DNA from: Bacteroidota bacterium
GTDB taxonomy: Bacteria; Bacteroidota; Bacteroidia; Chitinophagales; Saprospiraceae
Length of the DNA: 5,874 bases
NCBI GenBank assembly: GCA_008501835.1
Contig: QQUB01000012.1
Coordinates: 1-5,874, forward strand
Direction of reading: 5' to 3'
How positions within the stretch are numbered: position 1 is the stretch's first letter; each line of letters begins with the position of its first letter. Made by a program: the position numbers and the translations under genes. Below, piece after piece: positions 1 to 5,874 of the stretch. The notes below the pieces were generated by a model. The model was not told the origin of the DNA and searched no databases. It saw nothing but the letters and a program-made list of their open reading frames with translations.

Positions 1-513
1 GACGGCCTGGCAGGCTATTTCACAAAAGCCAATGGCCAGGAGATAAACTTCGCCCAAATGCACCTTTGTTTTGGGGCACCGGATACTTTAAAAAGTAAAT
101 ACTTCACCACTGAAGACATGCAACTGTCTTTCAGGGAAGATGATGAGGTGGAGATAGTAACCCTTTTGATGGATCCGAGGGGCGGGGTAAATGCTTCATC
201 AGGAATTTTACCGACAAAATTCATTGAAATACCGCCCAGTCTAGTAAGGGGTGCAATGGAGCATATGGAGATGAATTTCCTGGTAGCACCCATAATTGGT
301 GATTACAATAGTCCCGCTATTCCTCTGGCAAAAGATTCCAGAAAAAAATGGGAATGGGTCAGTCAGAAAACGGCAGGTGTCTGGTCCGAACCTGATGGGG
401 AAATTGCCGACCGAAGTAACAAAGCAAAAAATGATTTTAAAGCACAACAGATCCACGAAGGATACTTAAGTCTGAAATTGAAAAAAACGGATGAACCAGA
501 GGAGAAATCCTAA
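1..513 (+). CDS. C-terminal part of an unrecognised protein (5' end outside window)
   Basis: The frame is open from the first base, so this is the last 170 residues of a longer protein; the ATG at base 58 is most likely an internal methionine, because the 19 upstream codons read as ordinary protein. I do not recognise the family with certainty. Visible landmarks are a conserved-looking MDPRGGVNASSGILP stretch (residues 57-71 of the visible part), a following segment IPPSLVRGAMEHMEMNF, a W-x-W pair in KKWEWV (about 115-120), and a lysine/glutamate-rich tail. There is no membrane segment. The DPRG...SGILP plus W-x-W arrangement recalls the C-terminal ends of large uncharacterised bacterial proteins, but that is from memory and unverified. 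The stop codon is 29 bases before the Kelch-type gene on the same strand, which suggests cotranscription and perhaps a shared function. Confident that it is coding; function unknown. Confidence 0.8.
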   Translation, partial: DGLAGYFTKANGQEINFAQMHLCFGAPDTLKSKYFTTEDMQLSFREDDEVEIVTLLMDPRGGVNASSGILPTKFIEIPPSLVRGAMEHMEMNFLVAPIIGDYNSPAIPLAKDSRKKWEWVSQKTAGVWSEPDGEIADRSNKAKNDFKAQQIHEGYLSLKLKKTDEPEEKS

Positions 514-542
514 GAACTATTAATTGGAAAAACTGACAAGAA

Positions 543-2270
543 ATGGCATACACAATCAAAAGACTCAACAATAGCGTCAATAAGCTTGAACCAAGTGAAG
601 ATGCGGTCATTGGATTCGAAATTGAAGGGACTGCGGAAGAGCTTGAAAAAATTTACAAATGTGTGGTAGATATTAATGAGCTGGCCGATTATGAAGATGC
701 ATTGGCCTGGGATGGTATCAAGGGAAGCCTTGGAAAAGCCAACGTAAAAAAAGATAAAGGGGCCATTGTTTTTTCGGGAATCAGAGGAAATAATGTAGCT
801 TTTGAAATCGAAAATATCAAGCTTCGGGAAAGTGCTAAAAGTTCCGGTAAGGTAGCCATTTCCGTAAGGCTTAAAAAGAAGGGAGGCCCTCCCGATAAAA
901 GGGAATTAGCTACACTGAATGCCGATATTTTTATTGCAGCAGTTACTCCGAAAATTGAATACTTCCGAATATACCCTTCTATTATCCGGCCCCAGGGAAA
1001 AATCGAACTTTCCTGGAAATGTAAAAATATCGATGAATATAGAATTCAATACAAGGATGGGACAGATGTGATCCCTGCAAGTCAATTGAATAAAATTGGG
1101 GACGACAACTCGGTTGCCGGAACTATTAATGACGTGAAGTCTTACGAAAATATCAAAAACAATGAATCCTTTTACCTCCAGGCAAAACTGGGGGAGGATA
1201 TGTTGGCCACAGAAAATAATGTCAGGACCGTCAAAATTGTAGAAACAGAGCGATGGACGGAAGTATCATTAAAGGAATATGATCCTGAAAAGAATACTTA
1301 TCTGGAAAGTACTATAGTAAACCTTGTTCTGAATGAAAGGGAAAATGATACGGAACACAAGATTTGGGCTTTTGCCAAAAATGAAGAGGTAACCTCCTTG
1401 TGGTTTTCACATGATGGCTTGAACTGGCAGTCCTACAGGGATAATGATGGAAACAAAATTGTAATCCCCCCGGCCTTTGTGGACAGCCCTGCTTTACATT
1501 TCAATGGGGATCTTTATTTAATTGGCGGGAGTCAGGTGGATGGAAATAAAGTTTCCAATAAAATTGCCAGATATAATTTTAGAAACAACAAATGGGAAGG
1601 AGAGTTAACCGCAGGCTGGGAAGCCCGGATGGGGCACAGCTGTGCTGTGTTTCCTGATTCAGAAGGAAATGACAAAATCTGGGTTATCGGCGGAGCAGAT
1701 CATGCGGGCAATGGATTAAAGGATATTAACTGCTGGGATGGAATAAATTGGCAAAAGCAGCCAATTCCACAGGATTTTCCAGAGCGTTGCCTTGCTTCGA
1801 TATCAGTTAAAGATGAGGGAAAGAAGGAGTTGTGGCTTGGAGGGGGTATAGATAATTATGAAGGAGATAATGTAGATGATATTTGGAAATATGATGGTGA
1901 ATGGGAGCAAATCAATACCCAGTCGAGTGGAAAGCTGAACCCTTTAACTATAGGAGGTGATGCCTGGGTGAGAACTTCAGCAGTGACCGCATTAAATGAT
2001 CAAATGAGTCTCATTGCTATTATTGATGAAGCCCGTAATAAATACCGTTGGATAGAACCACAGACCAGATTTAAGGAAATAGATCCTTATAAAATCGGAG
2101 AAGCTGATATAGGGAAATTGTCCGGGGGTTGGGCAAGCGGGAAAGATGACGAAAATAATTACATCATAATCACCCGTGGGTTTAACGGGTGTGTTTGGCT
2201 TTTAGCCAAGCAATACCTGGGTAAAGGTAAAGTCGATATTTCTCAGCTTTATTACTCAGTGCCCGGATAG
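543..2270 (+). CDS. Kelch-type beta-propeller protein with Ig-like segment, no signal peptide
   Basis: 575 residues. The N-terminus (MAYTIKRLNNSVNKLEP) is polar and lacks a hydrophobic core, so the product is predicted to be cytoplasmic or exported without Sec. Residues about 1-130 form a beta-rich domain I do not recognise. Residues about 134-232 look Ig-like: the pattern I-x-x-F-x-I-x-P followed by G-x-I-x-L-S-W (138-158) is typical of short bacterial Ig-like repeats. From about 270 to the end there is a propeller with Kelch hallmarks: LYLIGGS (324-330), IWVIGGA (379-385) and LWLGGGI (430-436), each followed by an aromatic and a W about 20 residues later (NNKWEG, GINWQK, DGEWEQ). An earlier blade has SHDGLNW (289-295), similar to an Asp-box. 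Later blades are degenerate; about six are plausible. Kelch propellers usually mediate protein or glycan binding, and no catalytic residues are evident. The start at 543 is the first ATG after the upstream stop; there is no Shine-Dalgarno sequence. Confidence 0.85.
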   Translation: MAYTIKRLNNSVNKLEPSEDAVIGFEIEGTAEELEKIYKCVVDINELADYEDALAWDGIKGSLGKANVKKDKGAIVFSGIRGNNVAFEIENIKLRESAKSSGKVAISVRLKKKGGPPDKRELATLNADIFIAAVTPKIEYFRIYPSIIRPQGKIELSWKCKNIDEYRIQYKDGTDVIPASQLNKIGDDNSVAGTINDVKSYENIKNNESFYLQAKLGEDMLATENNVRTVKIVETERWTEVSLKEYDPEKNTYLESTIVNLVLNERENDTEHKIWAFAKNEEVTSLWFSHDGLNWQSYRDNDGNKIVIPPAFVDSPALHFNGDLYLIGGSQVDGNKVSNKIARYNFRNNKWEGELTAGWEARMGHSCAVFPDSEGNDKIWVIGGADHAGNGLKDINCWDGINWQKQPIPQDFPERCLASISVKDEGKKELWLGGGIDNYEGDNVDDIWKYDGEWEQINTQSSGKLNPLTIGGDAWVRTSAVTALNDQMSLIAIIDEARNKYRWIEPQTRFKEIDPYKIGEADIGKLSGGWASGKDDENNYIIITRGFNGCVWLLAKQYLGKGKVDISQLYYSVPG

Positions 2271-2285
2271 GAAAAAAACAACTTC

Positions 2286-2304
2286 GAATCAAAATTTTAG
2301 ATTC
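2286..2304. promoter_or_regulatory. Imperfect 19-base palindrome abutting the start codon at 2305
   Basis: GAATCAAAATTTTAGATTC has nine-base arms around a central T with one mismatched pair; the outer GAATC/GATTC pairs are perfect. It fills the last 19 bases of the 34-base gap and ends directly at the ATG of the exported propeller gene. It could be an operator or a weak RNA hairpin affecting initiation, but AT-rich leaders produce such palindromes by chance and no second copy is seen before the other genes. The arrangement is directly visible; any function is inference. Confidence 0.25.
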
Positions 2305-4227
2305 ATGAAAAAAATAAACATGATTTCAAAATTCAGTCAGATAGCTCAAATAATGCTAACGCTTTTATTAGTTGCTTTTTTTGTGTTACCAATGTGGTCA
2401 CAAGAAATACTAACCACTGTTATTTTACCGACGAAGGTTACCCAAATGGTACCTGAAGTTTCTAATAAGAACGATCAATTATTTGAAATATCTGGAATTA
2501 GAAAAGGCAGGCAAAGAGTGATGACTGCCTTTGTGCAACTCGAATACAATCTGAATACCATTCCGGAAAATGCGATTGTAGATTCGTGGGGAATAAGTGT
2601 TTATCTGGCGGAAATGGGGGATGAGTCCAAGGTGCAGACCGTTAAGATGAATCTGGCGGCGGACCCAAACACATCTATTGCCCAGGTGGAAGTGGGTTCG
2701 GAAAATTTAAATGCCGGAAGCAATGATTTGACAGTTAGTACCAATGGAAACAAATCCTGGCTTACTAATCAAAATGGTAAACTCGCCGTTCAGTTGAGAA
2801 GCACAAAACAAAACTTCAAATATTACACCACCCCGTATACAGTTCCGTCAAATTTTATTAATAAACAACCCAGGCTTGTTATCAACTATTACATGCCTCC
2901 AATGATGGCAGAATCCAATTGGCCTCAGGCAAAAAACAACCCTCAACACACCGGGCAATCTATTTGGAAATCAAATGTCCGACCATCTGGTATGAACATA
3001 TCAGAGGTAGTGGATTTTGGAAATTCATTCATGATGGGAAAGCCGGTGATTTATGATGGGCTGTTGGTTTTTCATTATCAGGATGCCAGCGCTCCAAAAT
3101 TCAGAATGGTAGCCTATGGGACTGACGGGCAATTGGTCATGAGTAATAATCAAATTGAGGGGGTGGTCAATTTCCAGCCGGCCATTGATCACAAAGGCAG
3201 ACTCTATTGTGTAGTAGCCAATTCAACACTTAAAATACTGAACCTGAATAATAGGATGAGTTTACTCAAAACGATACCGCTGAAGGCTCAGGTAAGGGCC
3301 ACTCCGGTTATTGGGTATGACGGCAGTATATACTTGAGTACAAAAAATGGTATACATGCCTATACCCCACTTCCGGATGTTAGATTGAAATGGAAATATA
3401 GCTCCGGGGACAACAGGTTTGGAAGTGTAGCTCTAAGCGAAGATGAAAAGACAGTATATGTGATAAACGGGGAGACGGGCAAACTCCTGGCACTCAATAA
3501 TAAAGATGGCAGCCGGAAATGGGCAGCCGGTAATTTTTTAGGGTACAAGAACGAAATACCCGTGCCACAGGTAAAAGGAGACAGGATCATAGCCCTTGAC
3601 GGAATTCAAAAAGGAAAAAGGTTCTCCATTATTGATGCCAGTGGCAGGATTGTGATGGAAACCAATGAAGCAAGAACAGAGATATATTCTCTGGCAGCAA
3701 TTGGGACGAAGTATGCCTATATGATCAATGACAAAGCATTCAACGCCTATAGTTTGACAGATGGAACATTGGCAAGAAGTTCCTACATAATAGAAAGTTT
3801 AGGGTTGAATCCTGCAAGTTCCCTGGTGGTGGATGGGAATGACCTCGTTTTCGTACTGAATTTTGAGGACAAAAAACAGGCGTTAACTGTTTTTGATGGG
3901 GATTGTAATTTGTTGTTTAATTACAAGTTGCCCGTCTCCACTCCAAACCTGGCAGATGAACATTTGGTATTGGCGCCTGATGGGAATTTGTTCACCGATA
4001 GCAGAGGCAAGCTTTTCGCTTTTAAGCCTGTTATCAACCAAAAAGACGTAAACCTGAATGCCTTCAGGGATCATCATGTTTACAGGGCCGGCTCCAAATT
4101 AAATGTGCAAAGCAGTACGCTTGAAAAAGCTAATAATGTCATCCTGTATTCCGGAAAAACCATCTCTTTTCAACCAGGATTTAAAGTTCAGCAAGGAGCT
4201 AAATTGACCTGTAAGATCGGGTACTAA
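2305..4227 (+). CDS. Exported protein: DNRLRE-like domain, eight-bladed PQQ-like propeller, 3-coathanger-like C-terminus
   Basis: 640 residues. A Sec signal peptide is clear: lysines at 2-3 and 9, hydrophobic core about 16-29 (IMLTLLLVAFFVLP), likely cleavage after WS at 32, leaving Gln33 first. Residues about 36-196 resemble a DNRLRE/CBM96-like beta-sandwich: R-V-M-T-A-F-V-Q-L-E, then I-P-E-N-A-I-V-D-S-W, a central W152, and closing P-R-L-V-I-N-Y (189-195). A linker with WPQAKNNPQHTGQS (206-219) matches the W-x-x-x-x-x-x-x-x-H-T-G lead-in usual before PQQ-type propeller repeats. Eight repeats follow, starting near 247, 291, 333, 374, 420, 462, 505 and 553, many with V-x-x-D-G-x-[IL]-Y and an ending K-W or equivalent. 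Residues about 591-638 (VYRAGSKLNVQ, SGKTISFQPGFKVQQGAKL) fit the Bacteroidota 3-coathanger-stack pattern. No enzymatic residues stand out; a surface binding role is inferred. There is no Shine-Dalgarno sequence before the start. Confidence 0.88.
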   Translation: MKKINMISKFSQIAQIMLTLLLVAFFVLPMWSQEILTTVILPTKVTQMVPEVSNKNDQLFEISGIRKGRQRVMTAFVQLEYNLNTIPENAIVDSWGISVYLAEMGDESKVQTVKMNLAADPNTSIAQVEVGSENLNAGSNDLTVSTNGNKSWLTNQNGKLAVQLRSTKQNFKYYTTPYTVPSNFINKQPRLVINYYMPPMMAESNWPQAKNNPQHTGQSIWKSNVRPSGMNISEVVDFGNSFMMGKPVIYDGLLVFHYQDASAPKFRMVAYGTDGQLVMSNNQIEGVVNFQPAIDHKGRLYCVVANSTLKILNLNNRMSLLKTIPLKAQVRATPVIGYDGSIYLSTKNGIHAYTPLPDVRLKWKYSSGDNRFGSVALSEDEKTVYVINGETGKLLALNNKDGSRKWAAGNFLGYKNEIPVPQVKGDRIIALDGIQKGKRFSIIDASGRIVMETNEARTEIYSLAAIGTKYAYMINDKAFNAYSLTDGTLARSSYIIESLGLNPASSLVVDGNDLVFVLNFEDKKQALTVFDGDCNLLFNYKLPVSTPNLADEHLVLAPDGNLFTDSRGKLFAFKPVINQKDVNLNAFRDHHVYRAGSKLNVQSSTLEKANNVILYSGKTISFQPGFKVQQGAKLTCKIGY

Positions 4228-4283
4228 TTTCCTTTTGAAGGTTTCTTAATAAAAATCATATCGAAAACAAACAAAGCATAATT

Positions 4284-5330
4284 ATGAAGTTTAGGATTAA
4301 AGCAAACAGAATATTAAAGACATTACTGCTGATCATTTTCGTGAGTTTTAGCTCATTGATGGTAGCACAGGTAAATGCTTTAGTTATTGATAGTTCTGGC
4401 AACGTTGGATTAGGGATTTTAAATCCGAAAGCCAGGTTGGACATTCTACAACCCGAAGGCATGGCCATGGGTATTAATCCCGGTTCCGGAAAGTCAGTTT
4501 TTCTGGGAAGTGACCCTCTCAATAGCCTCCAGTTTGATTATTCCTTCGGACAGGCCTTAAACAGCGTTCACAATATCTCTTTCACTATTAACAAAAATGA
4601 TTTGAATACTGATATGCGGTATTTTGACTTCCGGGTGAATGGGGCCGGTTTCTCAGAAGGCACTTCTGTAATGCGGATCAATGAGAATGGAAATGTCGGT
4701 ATAAGCACTACGGATCCGGATGCTGAATTGGATGTTGCGGGAACCGTAAAGGCTGAAGTATTAGAAGTAGAGACATTAAGGATTGGCAATTGGGAATTAA
4801 AGGAGGTGAATGGGAACCTTATTGCTACTCATGGAGATAAAGTTGGGGTATTTGCCCCCCTCGGCGTTGGAGATGTTTATGGTGGTGGTATTATTTTGCA
4901 AATAAATGAGGATGGCACTGGACTTGTAGTAGCATTTGAAGATCTGAAGCGACAGCGCAATGGTGGTTCGTTCAATGGTGCTTCCCGCTTTGATCCGTGG
5001 GAATGGGATTGGATTGAAGCTCAGCAAGCATGTGATGACTATAAAGGAGGAGGTTTCGACGACTGGAGAATGCCGGATCGGAATGAAATGAAATTGATCT
5101 ATGAAAAAAGGAATATGATCTATGGAAATTCAATGGCGCAACTACTCCCAAGACTGTTTAAAGGTAATAGATACAGAGAGAGGTTGAAATTACAATTCAA
5201 AGATCAATACTGGACTTCAGAGGAACAATCAGATCGGAAAGCATGGAGATTTGATTTTGAAAACGGTCGATCGGATCTCCTTGAAAATAAGGGAAATAGT
5301 CTTTCTGTTCGCCCTGTCAGAGCATTTTGA
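4284..5330 (+). CDS. Exported fibre-repeat protein with C-terminal Lcl/DUF1566 domain
   Basis: 348 residues. The signal peptide has a basic start (MKFRIKANR), hydrophobic core about 11-27 and a likely cleavage MVA/Q after residue 28. The next region carries two fibre-type repeats, GNVGLGILNPKARLDI (39-54) and GNVGISTTDPDAELDV (136-151), like those in tail-fibre-like secreted proteins, where they probably build a trimeric beta shaft. A short stretch with heptad-like hydrophobics (AEVLEVETLRI, 157-167) leads to the C-terminal domain, about 198-348. This matches Lcl/DUF1566: GGGIILQINEDGTGLVVA at its start, W-E-W-D-W plus A-x-x-A-C (239-250), GGGFDDWRMPDRNE (255-268), QYWTSEE (308-314), AWRFDFENG (320-328) and the terminal VRPVRAF. 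Such domains have a C-type-lectin-like fold and include the ligand-binding end of the Legionella collagen-like adhesin. Inference: a surface or secreted receptor-binding fibre. The start at 4284 has no Shine-Dalgarno sequence but gives the full signal peptide. Confidence 0.9.
   Translation: MKFRIKANRILKTLLLIIFVSFSSLMVAQVNALVIDSSGNVGLGILNPKARLDILQPEGMAMGINPGSGKSVFLGSDPLNSLQFDYSFGQALNSVHNISFTINKNDLNTDMRYFDFRVNGAGFSEGTSVMRINENGNVGISTTDPDAELDVAGTVKAEVLEVETLRIGNWELKEVNGNLIATHGDKVGVFAPLGVGDVYGGGIILQINEDGTGLVVAFEDLKRQRNGGSFNGASRFDPWEWDWIEAQQACDDYKGGGFDDWRMPDRNEMKLIYEKRNMIYGNSMAQLLPRLFKGNRYRERLKLQFKDQYWTSEEQSDRKAWRFDFENGRSDLLENKGNSLSVRPVRAF
4398..4445 (+). repeat. Fibre-type repeat 1 of the Lcl-domain protein
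   Basis: Codes for GNVGLGILNPKARLDI, residues 39-54, matching the common G-N-V-G-I-G-[TI]-x-x-P-x-x-x-L-[DE]-[IV] module of secreted fibre-like proteins. It shares the pattern with three other copies in this window (4689-4736, 5563-5610, 5722-5769) at protein level, but not as a DNA-level direct repeat. Confidence 0.8.
4689..4736 (+). repeat. Fibre-type repeat 2 of the Lcl-domain protein
   Basis: Codes for GNVGISTTDPDAELDV, residues 136-151, followed by AGTVKA. The proline and L-D-[IV] anchor positions match the copy at 4398-4445; the second glycine of the module is serine here. It sits immediately before the short heptad-like linker and the Lcl domain. Confidence 0.8.
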
Positions 5331-5388
5331 TTCCTGAATAAAAGTCCATTTTAAACAAGGCTATTAAAAAAAATTAAAAACAGTAATT

Positions 5389-5874
5389 ATGAAAATTAAA
5401 ATAATTGAACAAACCAACCGTGGGGTCCTGTTAACAGCTGTAATGTTGTTTTTCCTCATGAGTAGTTTCACTTTATTGGTGGCTCAAGACCCTTTAGTAG
5501 TTGAAAGTAATACGGTGAAAATTAATTCCGGGTTAAAGGTTAATAAAGAAGCTTCCTTCTCAGGTAATGTGGGTATTGGGGTCTCTAACCCCAGTCATCA
5601 ATTTCATCTTTCCACAGTGGGAGTAGCAGATAATCAAGTTGCATTCAGGATAGGAGGCAATGGTCAATTTGCCATTGATGCTCCAGGTAAAATGGGCGGC
5701 CGTATGTTGATCCTTAAAAATGGTAATGTAGGCATCGGAACAACTTCCCCCGGGAGAGCATTAGAAATTAACAATGCGCTAAAGTTGAGCAACAGTGGAG
5801 GAGTTAATGGAAATGACGGAGTAATTGGGGTAGCGACTTTTGCTCAGGGCTTAAATATAGTTGGTATCAGAACG
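5389..5874 (+). CDS. Exported fibre-repeat protein, 3' end outside window
   Basis: The frame is open from ATG 5389 to the last base, giving the first 162 residues. The start gives a full signal peptide: MKIKIIEQTNRG, hydrophobic core about 13-31, and likely cleavage LLVA/Q after residue 32. The mature part has a beta-rich stretch (VVESNTVKINSGLKV) and two fibre-type repeats, GNVGIGVSNPSHQFHL (59-74) and GNVGIGTTSPGRALEI (112-127), the second an almost canonical copy. It is therefore a neighbour of the same architectural class as the gene ending at 5330, 58 bases upstream, and is probably cotranscribed with it. The C-terminal domain is not visible; family members commonly end in Lcl/DUF1566, an intramolecular chaperone (peptidase S74-like) or a coiled coil, and the window cannot distinguish these. 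There is no Shine-Dalgarno sequence; the leader is A-rich. Confidence 0.88.
   Translation, partial: MKIKIIEQTNRGVLLTAVMLFFLMSSFTLLVAQDPLVVESNTVKINSGLKVNKEASFSGNVGIGVSNPSHQFHLSTVGVADNQVAFRIGGNGQFAIDAPGKMGGRMLILKNGNVGIGTTSPGRALEINNALKLSNSGGVNGNDGVIGVATFAQGLNIVGIRT
5563..5610 (+). repeat. Fibre-type repeat 1 of the truncated fibre protein
   Basis: Codes for GNVGIGVSNPSHQFHL, residues 59-74. The G-N-V-G-I-G-x-x-N-P core is intact; the usual L-D-I end is replaced by F-H-L, a divergent version. Confidence 0.8.
5722..5769 (+). repeat. Fibre-type repeat 2 of the truncated fibre protein
   Basis: Codes for GNVGIGTTSPGRALEI, residues 112-127, the closest of the four copies to the common form of the module. 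It is preceded by MLILKN, matching the [IV]-x-x-[ND]-G lead-in seen before the other copies. Confidence 0.85.

Noticed and set aside
58..513. A complete small gene starting at ATG 58
   Set aside because: The same frame is open back to base 1 with normal-looking protein, so the start is more likely outside the window.
2271..2304. Bacteroidota-type promoter (TTG / TAnnTTTG) in the gaps between genes
   Set aside because: No gap contains a TAnnTTTG element at a sensible distance from a TTG; the gaps are short and better explained as within an operon.
3360..3590. Minus-strand open frame inside the propeller gene
   Set aside because: It is fully contained in well-supported propeller repeats on the + strand and looks like a chance opposite-strand frame.
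4231..4241. Possible terminator hairpin CCTT-TTG-AAGG followed by TTTCTT after the propeller gene
   Set aside because: The stem has only four pairs and the following T run is broken, so it is too weak to call a terminator.
4256..4522. Minus-strand open frame across the start of the Lcl-domain gene
   Set aside because: It overlaps a gene with a clear signal peptide and fibre repeats on the + strand, and its own translation shows no recognisable domain.
4284..5874. Prophage tail-fibre genes
   Set aside because: The GNVGIG repeats occur in phage fibres, but both genes begin with Sec signal peptides and no other phage gene is in the window, so cell-surface or secreted proteins fit better.

Overview
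The window looks like a chromosomal piece of a Bacteroidota (Bacteroidetes) bacterium, possibly a marine or environmental Saprospiria/Cytophagia-type organism; the phylum is better supported than anything below it. The signs are: AT-rich leaders with no Shine-Dalgarno sequence before any of the four visible starts; three signal peptides that would each leave glutamine as the first mature residue (the Bacteroidetes 'Q-rule'); a C-terminal segment resembling the 3-coathanger-stack domain; and secreted proteins built from GNVGIGT-type fibre repeats, one of them ending in an Lcl/DUF1566 domain.

Layout: five genes, all on the + strand, separated by only 29, 34, 56 and 58 bases, with no convincing terminator between them, so they probably form one operon or part of one. 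(1) 1-513 is the C-terminal end of a protein that begins before the window; its family is not recognised. (2) 543-2270 is a 575-residue protein without a signal peptide: an unrecognised N-terminal domain, an Ig-like segment and a Kelch-type beta-propeller. (3) 2305-4227 is a 640-residue exported protein with a DNRLRE/CBM96-like beta-sandwich, an apparent eight-bladed PQQ-like propeller and a C-terminal 3-coathanger-like domain. (4) 4284-5330 is a 348-residue exported fibre-repeat protein ending in an Lcl/DUF1566 domain. (5) 5389 to the window edge is the start of a second exported fibre-repeat protein, cut by the end of the window.

Read together, the first two genes appear cytoplasmic (or leave by a route that needs no Sec signal), while the last three encode Sec-exported, beta-rich binding or fibre proteins. 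No enzyme is evident: every recognisable domain is a scaffold or a binding module. The most economical inference is a surface or secreted adhesion/recognition apparatus. The mixture of leaderless and exported products in one tight array is the least explained part. No RNA genes, CRISPR arrays, insertion sequences or origins were seen, and no intergenic gap exceeds 60 bases.
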